Source: an uncultured Verrucomicrobiota bacterium (lineage in GTDB: Bacteria; Verrucomicrobiota; Verrucomicrobiia; Opitutales; Opitutaceae). Taken from it: 45,087 bases of DNA. The position numbers and the translations under genes were made by a program. Below, one piece after another: positions 1 to 8,228 of this stretch. The notes beneath the pieces were generated by a model. It ran no database searches. It saw nothing but the letters and a program-made list of their open reading frames with translations, and was not told the DNA's origin. Location: contig CAJCBL010000242.1 of the NCBI GenBank assembly GCA_903960515.1, forward strand, positions 1 to 45,087, given 5' to 3'. Each line of letters starts with the position of its first letter. Position 1 is the stretch's first letter.

Positions 1-136
1 AGGTAAATAGCAGCGACAACGCGCCCGATGCGAGGACGCAATCGGTTTCGGTTCCTCGGAAAACGGTTTTAGGCCAATAACCGTGAAAATATGGGTCGCA
101 CCGACGGCAGGGCTGATTTCTCAGTCCGACAGGCTC
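1..136. mobile_element. Possible terminus of a mobile element running off the left edge
   Basis: The coding sequence of the membrane protein beginning at 278 (minus strand) stops making sense near position 140. There the sequence switches to AGTCCGACAGGCTC (123-136), directly followed by the tetramer CTAG (137-140). A sharp end next to a palindromic tetramer is what an IS or MITE insertion at a CTAG target would leave. The opposite end and any transposase would lie outside the window, so this is an inference from the junction only. Confidence 0.35.
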
Positions 137-278
137 CTAGCGTGAATAGATAGTCGTCCTCGTAAAGGCCGAAGTCGGTGAAGTTCCAGAAATGCGCGAC
201 AAAGATCGCGCCGAGGAGCAACAGGAAGGCGGGGACGGCGCCCGTGCGTTTTCCGCAGTGTGGTTCTGGTGCAAGCAT
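69..278 (-). pseudogene. 5' fragment of a multi-span membrane protein, interrupted near 140
   Basis: The 69-residue reading frame opens with a short basic N-terminus and one hydrophobic helix (about residues 14-31, PAFLLLLGAIFVAHFW), followed by an acidic loop containing LYEDDY. That layout, a first helix and then an acidic loop with paired Asp, is usual at the start of GT39/GT-C type glycosyltransferases and related membrane proteins of polysaccharide clusters. After about residue 46 the translation becomes unlike a membrane protein and soon meets a stop at 69. The break coincides with a sequence that looks like a mobile element end. It is the last gene visible in the minus-strand polysaccharide cluster. 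A sequencing frameshift is the main alternative to an insertion. Confidence 0.4.
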
Positions 279-422
279 GCTTTTAGGGGCCGGCTGGGCC
301 GAGGGGCCTGGCGATACGAAAGGTTGGAGGTTGGTGTCGCACGATCTCGCGGCCGGGGCGACCCCCGCCGCCGACCGCGGGCGTTTGGCGGGCGAGCAGA
401 GGTGCGAGGCGTCCGAGGCAGA

Positions 423-1166
423 TCATGGCAGCTTGCGCCACCACACGTTCATCGAGTACGGGCGGCCGTAGTCGGCGTAACTGGTTTTCAAGATCGGCGT
501 CCAGTTGGCGGTGAAGGCGGAATCCGACATGTAGTAGACGGTGGGATCGATGGCGAGGGCGGCGGGCGGCGTGAAGTGCGTGGCGGCGGGAACCGTGGCG
601 TAGAGGTAGGGCACGAGGCCGTTGACCCAGGTCTGGCCGTCGCGCCGCCAGATGCAGTCGAAGAGATGGAAGGTGGCCGCTCCGGGCTTGAGCACGCGGT
701 GCAGGTCGCGTACGAGGTTCTCCCGGACGGCCTGGTCCTCGGGGGTGTGCTCGAGGGCGGAGATGGAGAAGACGAAGTCGAAGTGCGCGTCGGGCAACTG
801 CGGGTTGAAGCTGCCCAGGTAGTCGTAGACGATGCGGTAGTGCGGTGAGGTGAACTGGATCGGGCCGTTGCCCAGCCCTTCGCATTTGTCGATGTTCCAG
901 CATTCATAATCCTTCGACAGGAATTTGAGCACACGGCTGTCGCCGCCGCCCACGTCTAGGATGCGGGCACCCTTGGGGACGTTGGCGACGATGTAAGCGT
1001 ACATCAGGTAATCCTGGTAAACTTTGAGGTCGCAGACGGCCGGGTCGGGATCGCCCACGTTGTACGACTGGAAGGGCAGTCCTTTGAAGAGATCGAAGTG
1101 CCAGAGCCGGGACAGGGAAAACGCGGCGATGGTGTCGGGGGTTGGAGCGCGGTCGGGTGCGGACAT
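423..1166 (-). CDS. SAM-dependent methyltransferase, class I, of the polysaccharide cluster
   Basis: A 247-residue soluble protein. Motif I (ILDVGGGDSRVL, residues about 69-80) is the glycine-rich SAM loop. The acidic end of beta 2 follows (CWNIDK), then FDFVFSISALEHTPED, the usual motif IV/V region of class I methyltransferases, and RVLKPGA for the post-motif strand. I chose the ATG at 1166 over an in-frame TTG at 1172. The gene lies downstream of two glycosyltransferases and a membrane protein in one orientation, so it probably methylates a sugar or a glycan terminus. The substrate cannot be read from the sequence. Its C-terminus (NWTPILKTSYADYGRP) is clearly similar to the end of the fusion protein at 4063-5958. 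Confidence 0.85.
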   Translation of the reverse strand: MSAPDRAPTPDTIAAFSLSRLWHFDLFKGLPFQSYNVGDPDPAVCDLKVYQDYLMYAYIVANVPKGARILDVGGGDSRVLKFLSKDYECWNIDKCEGLGNGPIQFTSPHYRIVYDYLGSFNPQLPDAHFDFVFSISALEHTPEDQAVRENLVRDLHRVLKPGAATFHLFDCIWRRDGQTWVNGLVPYLYATVPAATHFTPPAALAIDPTVYYMSDSAFTANWTPILKTSYADYGRPYSMNVWWRKLP

Positions 1167-1192
1167 GGGCAAGGGAAGAGAAGGTCCGGCGG

Positions 1193-2935
1193 TCAGGACT
1201 GAGGCACCGGGTGGAGGAAAAAGGGGGTAGAGGCCGGGACGGACAGTAGGAACAGCGCCCAGCCCTGGGCCTCGAGGAGTTTGACGGGCTTGAGGTGGTC
1301 GGAGAGATGCAGCGGTTGGGCCCCCGGAGGCGGTTCGTGGATCTCCTCGCCTTGGTTGCGCACGTAGATGAGCAACTCGGTGGCTCGGGGTGCGGTAGCG
1401 GTGTACCAGTACTCCTGTCTAGGCAGCTTGCGGTAGGGCGAGTGGGTCTCGTTGTATTGGAAATACGGCGGCAATTGGACGAAGCGGATCGCGTCGGGAT
1501 GCTGTGCTTCGAAGGGGCGGGCCGCGGCCAAGAAGCTGTCGGTAGCAAACTGTGGGCGCAGTACCTCCAGTTCGACTTTCCAGGGGAGCTGTTTGCTCCA
1601 GTAGGTGGGCAGGGAGCACAACTCGATCGGGCTGCGGGCGGCTGATTGGTTGAGCGGGAATGAGCCTTCGTCCCATTTGCGGGCGAGCGCGATGTCGTGC
1701 AGGAAGACCCCTGCGAAGCCCAGCAGGGCGGCGGACCCGAGGAACCGGCCGCGAGGGAGGGCCGGCAGGGAGAGCAGCAGCAGCGGCACGGCGACGATGG
1801 CTGGCATGTAGTAGCGTCCGTCGCCCAAGGCGTTGTAGGCCATGCCGAGGCTGGGGGGCACAAGGAAGAAGGTCACTCCGGCCGATAAGGTGAGCAGGCT
1901 CCAGGCTTTTAGCCGGGAGGGCGTGGCGTCGCGCAGCACCGCCCCGCCCACCAGGGCCAAGGTGGCTACGAGGCTGACCAGCAGGATCGCACCGGCGAGC
2001 ATGCGGTCGGGGCCGGCGGGCACGGCGTCGAGGCGGGCGTCGAGCGGAGCAAGCCCGAGCAGGCAGGCGCTCTTGGTGAAGGCGCCGAGTACGCCCTGGA
2101 GCCGGGCGAGAAGAAAGGCCCAGCTGAAGGCCTGGTAGTCGTGGGGCGGTGCGATGCCGCCGTGGTGGGCCGAGGCGTTGAAGAGCAGCACAGGCGCATA
2201 GCACAGGAGCATGACGCAGGCAAAGAGCAGCCCGGCGGCGAGGGCGCGGCGCCAGTTGCGGCGCAACAGCAGGGCGATCGAGAGGCCCCAAGCGAGGGCG
2301 AGATAGGCCGCTGCGTAACGGAAATTTAACGCCAGACCGGTGAGTAGCCCGGCGCCAACCGAGGCGAGCGGCCAGCGCCAGCTCTCGGCGAAGAGCCAGG
2401 GAGTGAGCAGGGCCACCCACGGGCTGATAGCCCAGAGCGTGCCCTCGGTGCCGCCAGCCCAGGCGGAGAGGGTGAAGGGGAAGAAGAAACCCAGCAGGCA
2501 GGCGAGCGCTCCATGCCAGCGAGCCAGCGGCCCGAGGGCGGCCAGTAGCTGTGCCCCGGCCAGAGCCCAACCGAGCCAGCCAACGGCCAGGCAGACGCTG
2601 TCGAGGCTCTTCAAGGCTATGGGCAAGGGGAGCCCGTCGGCCAGCATCCAGGATATAACCATGGAAAAGCCGCCGGGGAACCAGGTGAGCGGCACCGGTT
2701 CGGGGGGCGTGAGCAGATCGGGCCCTTGGGTGGCGAAGTGGTCGGAGAGCAACCGCCCCTCGCGCAGGAGATATTGGGCTCCGTTGAGCTGGATGCCCAT
2801 GTCGTAGGTGACCGGGATGGAGAATCGCCAGCGGTCGGCCGCCACCAGCGCGGCACCGAGCATGCAACACATCACAAACCAAGCCGGGAAGCGCGGAGGG
2901 GCGGTAGGGCCCACTCGGGCGGTCGGTGTATCCAT
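1193..2935 (-). CDS. Polytopic membrane protein, GT-C-like, of the polysaccharide cluster
   Basis: A 580-residue protein with roughly ten hydrophobic segments, beginning AWFVMCCMLGAALVAADRW. An extracytoplasmic loop follows (YDMGIQLNGAQYLLREG), of the kind seen in GT-C glycosyltransferase-like proteins, where an acidic residue sits just after the first helix. The C-terminal 180 residues are soluble and include repeated aromatic residues. I recognise no exact family. The role is inferred from position between glycosyltransferase genes: transfer of a lipid-linked sugar or another membrane step of polysaccharide assembly. The start is the ATG at 2935; an upstream TTG at 2947 is also in frame. 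The 24-base spacing to the upstream glycosyltransferase supports co-transcription. Confidence 0.7.
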   Translation of the reverse strand: MDTPTARVGPTAPPRFPAWFVMCCMLGAALVAADRWRFSIPVTYDMGIQLNGAQYLLREGRLLSDHFATQGPDLLTPPEPVPLTWFPGGFSMVISWMLADGLPLPIALKSLDSVCLAVGWLGWALAGAQLLAALGPLARWHGALACLLGFFFPFTLSAWAGGTEGTLWAISPWVALLTPWLFAESWRWPLASVGAGLLTGLALNFRYAAAYLALAWGLSIALLLRRNWRRALAAGLLFACVMLLCYAPVLLFNASAHHGGIAPPHDYQAFSWAFLLARLQGVLGAFTKSACLLGLAPLDARLDAVPAGPDRMLAGAILLVSLVATLALVGGAVLRDATPSRLKAWSLLTLSAGVTFFLVPPSLGMAYNALGDGRYYMPAIVAVPLLLLSLPALPRGRFLGSAALLGFAGVFLHDIALARKWDEGSFPLNQSAARSPIELCSLPTYWSKQLPWKVELEVLRPQFATDSFLAAARPFEAQHPDAIRFVQLPPYFQYNETHSPYRKLPRQEYWYTATAPRATELLIYVRNQGEEIHEPPPGAQPLHLSDHLKPVKLLEAQGWALFLLSVPASTPFFLHPVPQS

Positions 2936-2959
2936 GGGCTTAGGCAATCGACGGGCTGG

Positions 2960-4000
2960 TTACGTCGCTTGCATCCGGGCGAGAGCGTCGGTGGCCAGGC
3001 GCAACTGGCGGCGCTTGTCGCGGATCTCGTTTTCGAGTTCGCGGATGTAGCGCTCCTTGCGGCCGAGTTCTACGCGGGCCTCGCCCAGTTTCTTGCCGGG
3101 GGACAGGGCCTGCTCGATCCACCAAGTCTGGGTGAAGCGTTCGAGGAAGCGCACGAAGAAGGTGAACTCGTCGAGGGCTGGGTCGGCGACGACGGGAGGC
3201 TGGTCGCCGAGTGCTAGTGAGAGGGGGCCGGTGGGCTGCTCGGCCAGTGTGCCATCGAAGGAGGTGTGGGTGGCGTCGGGCCCGTAGCCGAGGTTGCAGA
3301 TGAGGTTGCGGTGAGGGGCTACGGTGAGCCCTCCGGTTTTCCACAGGCTGAAGATGAGCTGGTAGTCCCAGGTATCAATGTTGCCGGCGAGCAGAGAGCG
3401 CAGGACATCCAGCCAGTACTCGCGCTCGATCATCGTCGGGCTTAGCCGGCGCACGATCGCGTCCCAGCCGGCGACGGGAAGACTGGTGAGATGGCGGTCG
3501 TAGGTTTCCCAGGTGCGCCGCCAGGTGGCCCAGCCCCAGATCTGGGCGTATTTGGAAAAATAGTGGCTGTGTGTGCAGGCGAGCGAGGCGGGGATGAAAT
3601 GATCCCCGGTGACGAGGGCCACACGCCCGTCGTTGCGGTAGCGCTCAAGCATCGTGGCGCAAAAGCGGAAGAAATCGGGGTGGGGCAGGCAGTCGTCCTC
3701 AAGGATGATACCCTCTTCCACCAGCGAGAAGAACCATCCGATTGCCGTGCTCACGGCGTTGCCGCACCCGAGATTGTTTTCGCGAAACAGGGTTGTGACC
3801 TCGCAGGGCCAGTCCACCGCGGTGGCCAGACGCCGGGTTTCGGCGCAGAGGGCCGCATCGCCGTCGCGCTCCGGGCGCGGGCCGTCGGCAGCTACAAAGA
3901 GGCGGTGCGGGCGCTGGGCTCGGATGCTCTCAAAGACCCGGGCGGTGACCGCCGGTCGATTGAAAACCAGAAAGAGGATCGGTGTGTGGTAGCCAACCAT
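2960..4000 (-). CDS. Glycosyltransferase, nucleotide-diphospho-sugar transferase fold (HlpA-like)
   Basis: A 346-residue protein with a GT-A fold signature. It opens TPILFLVFNRPAVTARVFESI, then VAADGPR, and has an acidic metal-binding triad within ILEDDCLPHPDFF (E101, D102, D103). This pattern is typical of the GT2-like family often annotated as hemolytic protein HlpA-like or nucleotide-diphospho-sugar transferase. The last 40 residues are highly charged and predicted to form a coiled coil (ERYIRELENEIRDKRRQLRL), which may mediate oligomerisation or partner binding. The start is an ATG without a Shine-Dalgarno sequence. The donor and acceptor sugars cannot be told from the sequence. Confidence 0.85.
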   Translation of the reverse strand: MVGYHTPILFLVFNRPAVTARVFESIRAQRPHRLFVAADGPRPERDGDAALCAETRRLATAVDWPCEVTTLFRENNLGCGNAVSTAIGWFFSLVEEGIILEDDCLPHPDFFRFCATMLERYRNDGRVALVTGDHFIPASLACTHSHYFSKYAQIWGWATWRRTWETYDRHLTSLPVAGWDAIVRRLSPTMIEREYWLDVLRSLLAGNIDTWDYQLIFSLWKTGGLTVAPHRNLICNLGYGPDATHTSFDGTLAEQPTGPLSLALGDQPPVVADPALDEFTFFVRFLERFTQTWWIEQALSPGKKLGEARVELGRKERYIRELENEIRDKRRQLRLATDALARMQAT

Positions 4001-4062
4001 CGTAGTAGCAGGTAGGTGACTAGCCTAGGAGGAGACAGGCAAGGCGCGAAACGGAGCGGGGT

Positions 4063-5958
4063 TTAGTAGGGGCGAGCCCAGCAGAGGGTTTGGTAGAGCA
4101 GGCGGCCGAACTCGGCGTAGGTCTTCTTTGTCTGCGGCTGCCAGTCGCGGGCGTAGACGGATTCGTCCAGGAAGAACACGTCGGGATCGCAGAGGACGGC
4201 GTCGAGCCCCGGCCAAGGGGTGGTGGAGAGAAAGCGGCGACGCAGATGGCCGTAGGCGGGACCCGCCCAGAAGAAGGATGGGCTCAATACGGTGGTGAAG
4301 CTGTGGATATTCACTCCGCCGGGCTGGGTGCAGGAGTCCAGATAGAGCGCCAGTCCCTCTAGCTCGTGGGGGTTGTCGGGGATTTTGCCGCACCAGTCCG
4401 AGCTGGCGATGGCGGCGAACTGGGGAAAGCCGGCCAGCGGGGCGCGCTCCGAATCGGCCGGTGCGAGATGGGCCGGATCGCCGGAGTAACCGGTGCGCCG
4501 CCAGTGGGCGAGGTCTCGGATCGTCCACCAGCGAAGGCGGGGGGCGGCCAGGCGCACGATGGGCGGCAGTTCCGGGCCGAGAAAGAGCCCATCGCCGGCT
4601 GGATCGAGGCCTCGAAGCAGGTGGGCGGTGAGAGCTTGGAGCACCTCCCATTGGTCGAGTCGGGCGGGGTCGACGCCCGGACCCAGGGCGTAGGCGGCGG
4701 CTGAGCGGCGCGCGTAGGCGTAGCCGGCGGCGTGTTCGATACGGAACGGCCGCGGTGGCGGCGGGGGGGGATCTGCCATCCGCGTGGGCGGGAGCAAGGG
4801 GGCGGGTGCGTAGCCGGCCGGAAAGAGGCGGTGGAACGGCGCGGGTTGCGGGGCGCAGGCTGCCAGCGATTGCCAGATCCAGTCTCCGGGGTTGGCCAGG
4901 TGCAGGGCGGGGGCTGCCTCGCGGATACGCGAGCGGTAGGTGGTGCGGTGGGCGGGCTCGGCGAGCACTGTGATGGCCGATTGGACTGCCGCAGTATGAT
5001 GCAGGGCGCACAGGCCTGTGCCGTGGCGGGTAACGAAGCGGCCGGCGGCTGTCTCCGGGCTGCCCAACACGAGCACAGGGGTGTCGGTGCGCGCGTGGAG
5101 GAAGACCAGGCGGGAGGGCAGGCTAAGGTGGGAGAAGGCGGGGTTGTCGTCGGTGCCGTCGAGATCGCCGGAGGGGATCACCACGAAGGGGTACGAGGCA
5201 AGTGCGGCGACCAGGTCGGCTTCGGACAGGAACCCCAGACATCGGATACCGTCCGGCTCCCATTCGGCGGGGCTTCCGGTGAGCCAGGAGGCGTGGGGAC
5301 CGTTTCCATACCAATCGAGCCCGAGCCCGGTTTCGCGCAGCAGGGCGCGAAGTTGGGTGAGCCGCTGGGCGGTCCAGACGTTGCCGATCATGGCGGCTCG
5401 CAGCGGTTCGCCAGCTTCCGCACGCCAGTAGTTGGGCAGGATCGGGCCCAGTGCGGGCACGACCGGCGGCAGCAGGTGGAATCTGTGTCCGAATTTCTGG
5501 CGATAGGCGGCGCAGAGTTCGGCAGAGATGCCCAGGCAGAGGTCGGAGCAGGCCAGCAGTTGCGCCACCCAGCGGTCGGGCACATGCGGGGCATGGACGT
5601 TCTGGTCGTCCATGATGTACGTACACAGCGGGGCACTGGTGAGGCGCTTGGCGAGCACCCCATGCACAAACTCTTCGCGGTAGTAGGGGATGCAGAGGAT
5701 GCGGCGGATACGGTAGAGTGCGAGGATGGCGCGCAGGTGAATTTCTACCTCGGCCGGCTGCAGGTATCGCGAGCAGAGCTCGTGGTGGTGGGCCCCGAAG
5801 GTCTCCTGGCCTCCGTAAAGCGAGGTGGTGCGCAGGCATACAAACTCCCGGGAATCGGGGAAGAAGCGGCGCAACTGGATGCCGATGCCGTGGTGGTCGT
5901 TGGTCTCTACGGCACAGATCAATAGATCGCGTTCGGGGAGGCTGGAGTGGGCGGACAT
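4063..5958 (-). CDS. Glycosyltransferase fused to a degenerate methyltransferase-like domain
   Basis: A 631-residue protein. The first ~390 residues look like a GT-B glycosyltransferase: an N-terminal region with YIMDDQNVHAPHVPDRWVA, then RAAMIGNVWTAQRL and LDWYGNGPHASWL as the usual C-domain entry, and FVVIPSGDLDG. The C-terminal ~200 residues align in order with the neighbouring methyltransferase (423-1166). WEVLQALTAHLLRGLDPAG matches its helix before motif I, RWWTIRDL matches its beta 2, TQPGGVNIHSF matches LKPGAATFHLF, and the two C-termini are near-collinear. The SAM loop is lost, however: GLFLGPELPP stands where the neighbour has ILDVGGGDSR. I chose the ATG at 5958; the longer in-frame start at 6057 adds a low-complexity tail. 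Confidence 0.75.
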   Translation of the reverse strand: MSAHSSLPERDLLICAVETNDHHGIGIQLRRFFPDSREFVCLRTTSLYGGQETFGAHHHELCSRYLQPAEVEIHLRAILALYRIRRILCIPYYREEFVHGVLAKRLTSAPLCTYIMDDQNVHAPHVPDRWVAQLLACSDLCLGISAELCAAYRQKFGHRFHLLPPVVPALGPILPNYWRAEAGEPLRAAMIGNVWTAQRLTQLRALLRETGLGLDWYGNGPHASWLTGSPAEWEPDGIRCLGFLSEADLVAALASYPFVVIPSGDLDGTDDNPAFSHLSLPSRLVFLHARTDTPVLVLGSPETAAGRFVTRHGTGLCALHHTAAVQSAITVLAEPAHRTTYRSRIREAAPALHLANPGDWIWQSLAACAPQPAPFHRLFPAGYAPAPLLPPTRMADPPPPPPRPFRIEHAAGYAYARRSAAAYALGPGVDPARLDQWEVLQALTAHLLRGLDPAGDGLFLGPELPPIVRLAAPRLRWWTIRDLAHWRRTGYSGDPAHLAPADSERAPLAGFPQFAAIASSDWCGKIPDNPHELEGLALYLDSCTQPGGVNIHSFTTVLSPSFFWAGPAYGHLRRRFLSTTPWPGLDAVLCDPDVFFLDESVYARDWQPQTKKTYAEFGRLLYQTLCWARPY

Positions 5959-6381
5959 TGTCGAAAGGCGGGGCCGTATCAGGTGGCTGCGGGCCGGCGA
6001 GGGGCGCGAGTGAGCGCACTCGCCTTGGCCAGACCGATGAACTGCGCTTGCGGACAAGTGGGGGTGCAGGCGTGGACGAACGGCGTGGCTAAGGGGGCGT
6101 CGACGTGGTGCATGGTGAGGGCGGCTGGGCGGTGTGGTAAGCGGTGCATCACAGCAGCGAAGGGTGCACAGGCAAGCCCGGGCACCGGGTCCTTTTCAGC
6201 CGGCATGTTGCAGGGCGAGTGGCCCGGGGGCAGGTCGCTTCTTCGAGTGTGTCGATAGAAATGCTACGGCCCGGTGGCGCCGTCGGCCATTGGCTGGCTT
6301 CCTGAGCGGGGGGCCGAGTGGGTCGGGATTCGGCGGCGAGGGAGAGGGCTGGGGGAGCGAGTGCAGGCTCGCTTCTGTGGC
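5959..6381. other. Non-coding gap between wzt and the glycosyltransferase fusion gene
   Basis: These 423 bases hold no frame with protein-like composition, no clear terminator and no recognisable RNA gene. A 75-codon minus-strand frame (5979-6206) is rich in Pro, His and Cys and looks like random GC-rich sequence. The genes on both sides face the same way, so this may be an operon-internal spacer or hold a separate promoter that I cannot define. Confidence 0.5.
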
Positions 6382-7815
6382 TCAGGCTGAGCCGACGATC
6401 ACGGTGGATTCCTGCTGCACGGGGCCGTAGATGCCGAGGTTGAATTGGGGGGCGATGTCGATGTAGGCGGCGTGGCCTACGCTGTCGGCGGCGGTGGAGC
6501 GGGTGAAATCGAAGGTGCCGTTGTCGAAGCGCGCGTTTTCTGGGAAGAGGTAGATGCCCGCGTAGGTGATGTATTTCCCGGCACGCAGGGGCAGCCGGGT
6601 GCGCAACTGCACAACGGCCTCCCCTCCTGGGGCGATGCTGAGGTGGCGGCCGTGGGTGCGGTCGGAACAGCTTAGCAACTCGACACCCTGCATCGTGCGC
6701 AGGTTGAGGGCGACCTGGAATAGCCCTTCGTAACCTCCGGCTGAGCCGAGTACGTACACGGCGATGGCTTCCTCGTCCCATTGCAGCACGGCGCTTCGTG
6801 CCCCCTTGGAGTCGAGGAAGAAGAAATTGTTGATCTGCACCCGGAGGTTGCCCTGGCGGGACTCGGGGGCGTGCTTCTCGTATTCGGTCCGGTTTTCCGC
6901 GAGCAGGGCGGCTACGACCGGGTCGGTGGCGGCGAGGCTGTGAGTGGCCAGGGCGCCGGAGCCCGCAGGGGTGGAAGAGGTGGCCACTGGCGGAGCGGGT
7001 TGCTCGGCCAGATCCATGCCCATGGTGCGGAGACAATCGCGCTGGTATGCCCCGCACACGTTGAGGCTCGGGCCTTGGGCGGCAGCACGGCCGGCGCTCA
7101 GCCAGACGGCCTGCTGGCAGAAGGCGCGGACGGTGGCGATGTCGTGCGACACGAAAAGAGTAGAACAGCCCGCCTGTTGGAGCGCGCGGATACGGGCAAA
7201 ACACTTCGATTGGAAAGGGGCGTCGCCCACAGAGAGTGCTTCGTCGACGATGAGAATGTCGGGCTCGACTGAGGACTGTACGGCGAACGCCAAGCGCATT
7301 AACATGCCGCTGCTGTAGGTCTTTACTGGCTGGTCGATGAAGTCGCCGATATCGGCGAAGGCGGCGATGGACTGGAACTTGGCGTCGGTTTCGGAGCGCG
7401 AGAGTCCTAACACGGCGGCGTTGAGGTAGACGTTCTCACGGCCGGTAAATTCGGGGTTGAAGCCGCTACCGAGTTCAAGAAGCGCGGCGACTCGACCGTT
7501 CACCCGGACGGAGCCAGTTGAGGGCTGGAGTGTGCCAGCGATGATCTGGAGTAGGGTAGACTTGCCGGAACCGTTGCGGCCGATGATGCCCACGCTCTCC
7601 CCTTTGCGCACTTGGAAAGAGATATCTTTTAGGGCGTAGAAATCGCGGTAGTAGCTCTTGGCCTTTTCCGAAATCCGATCGCGAGTCGGCGCCCCGCTGG
7701 GGAACAGATGCGCAGCGGCGTCGACCAACGGCGATTTGAGCCGGGCGGAAGGATCGTTCCAAATCCGGTAGGCTTTGGAGACGTTCTCCACGGAAATCGC
7801 AATTTGGTCGGACAT
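6382..7815 (-). CDS. wzt: O-antigen/polysaccharide ABC exporter ATPase with C-terminal sugar-binding domain (Wzt)
   Basis: This 477-residue protein would energise export of a lipid-linked polysaccharide across the inner membrane together with a Wzm permease. Walker A is GRNGSGKST (about 79-87), the signature is YSSGMLMRL (about 166-173), Walker B is DILIVDEALSVGD (about 185-197) and the H-loop is FVSHD. The N-terminal approach (VSKAYRIW, then FYALKDISF) is typical of the Wzt/TagH/KpsT group. Residues from about 310 on form a beta-rich domain (LRVQINNFFFLDSKGARSAVL onwards) matching the Wzt C-terminal carbohydrate-binding domain, which in characterised systems reads the capped glycan end. The cognate permease lies at 10782-11624, separated by two sugar dehydratase genes. 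The ATG start has no Shine-Dalgarno sequence. Confidence 0.93.
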   Translation of the reverse strand: MSDQIAISVENVSKAYRIWNDPSARLKSPLVDAAAHLFPSGAPTRDRISEKAKSYYRDFYALKDISFQVRKGESVGIIGRNGSGKSTLLQIIAGTLQPSTGSVRVNGRVAALLELGSGFNPEFTGRENVYLNAAVLGLSRSETDAKFQSIAAFADIGDFIDQPVKTYSSGMLMRLAFAVQSSVEPDILIVDEALSVGDAPFQSKCFARIRALQQAGCSTLFVSHDIATVRAFCQQAVWLSAGRAAAQGPSLNVCGAYQRDCLRTMGMDLAEQPAPPVATSSTPAGSGALATHSLAATDPVVAALLAENRTEYEKHAPESRQGNLRVQINNFFFLDSKGARSAVLQWDEEAIAVYVLGSAGGYEGLFQVALNLRTMQGVELLSCSDRTHGRHLSIAPGGEAVVQLRTRLPLRAGKYITYAGIYLFPENARFDNGTFDFTRSTAADSVGHAAYIDIAPQFNLGIYGPVQQESTVIVGSA

Positions 7816-8177
7816 TTCTCGGTTTCTATGGGCCGGGTGGGATCGGAGGTCGAGTGCCGAGGTGGGCCGACCATCTTAGGCGTTACGATGCAGACGAGAG
7901 CCGAGTGTCGAGTGCCGAGAGCCGAACCATCAGTGATCGGCTTAGAAGCAGGCGTGCTTCCGAAGGCTTGCTCGGTGATCAGGCCCTCGGCGCTCTGCTC
8001 TGGGCTCTCGACCCAGCGGCCACGGCTTAGGCGTAACTAGGCAGTTTGTCGGTGTTTGGGCTCTGACCTGCTCGTGGTGTCGGGGAGCCGCTCGGCGGGG
8101 CGCGGCCGCCCAACTCAATTCGGTACGGTCGCAAGGTTCCACTCAGCAAGCGCTCCGAATCGTCACGGCTAAGACGA
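7816..8177. other. Intergenic region with a heptamer array and decayed repeat elements
   Basis: No coding frame is convincing here. The stretch holds a four-unit heptamer array (7898-7925). It also holds fragments resembling the MITE/REP family described elsewhere in this window, such as GGTACGGTCGCAAGGTTCC near 8122-8140 and a terminal-repeat-like TCACGGCT at 8163-8170. Confidence 0.5.
7898..7925. repeat. Heptanucleotide array, four units (GAGCCGA type)
   Basis: Four consecutive 7-mers, GAGCCGA, GTGTCGA, GTGCCGA and GAGCCGA, lie upstream of wzt. The period is exactly seven with substitutions but no indels. Confidence 0.75.
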
Positions 8178-8209
8178 AACGCACCGGCCGCGGGTGCGGC
8201 CGGTGCGTT
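8178..8209 (-). terminator. Rho-independent terminator downstream of the first gmd
   Basis: A perfect 14-bp stem (AACGCACCGGCCGC, 8178-8191, with its complement at 8196-8209) with a four-base loop begins 19 bases after the stop codon of the dehydratase gene at 8229. Read on the minus strand the stem is followed by TTTCGTCTT. This implies that transcription entering from the dehydratase genes largely ends before wzt. Confidence 0.8.
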
Positions 8210-8228
8210 GAAGCAGATCGGATTTGGT

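Noticed and set aside
5979-6206. A 75-codon minus-strand frame upstream of the glycosyltransferase fusion
   Set aside because: Composition is biased to Pro, His, Ala and Cys; no signal peptide or motif.
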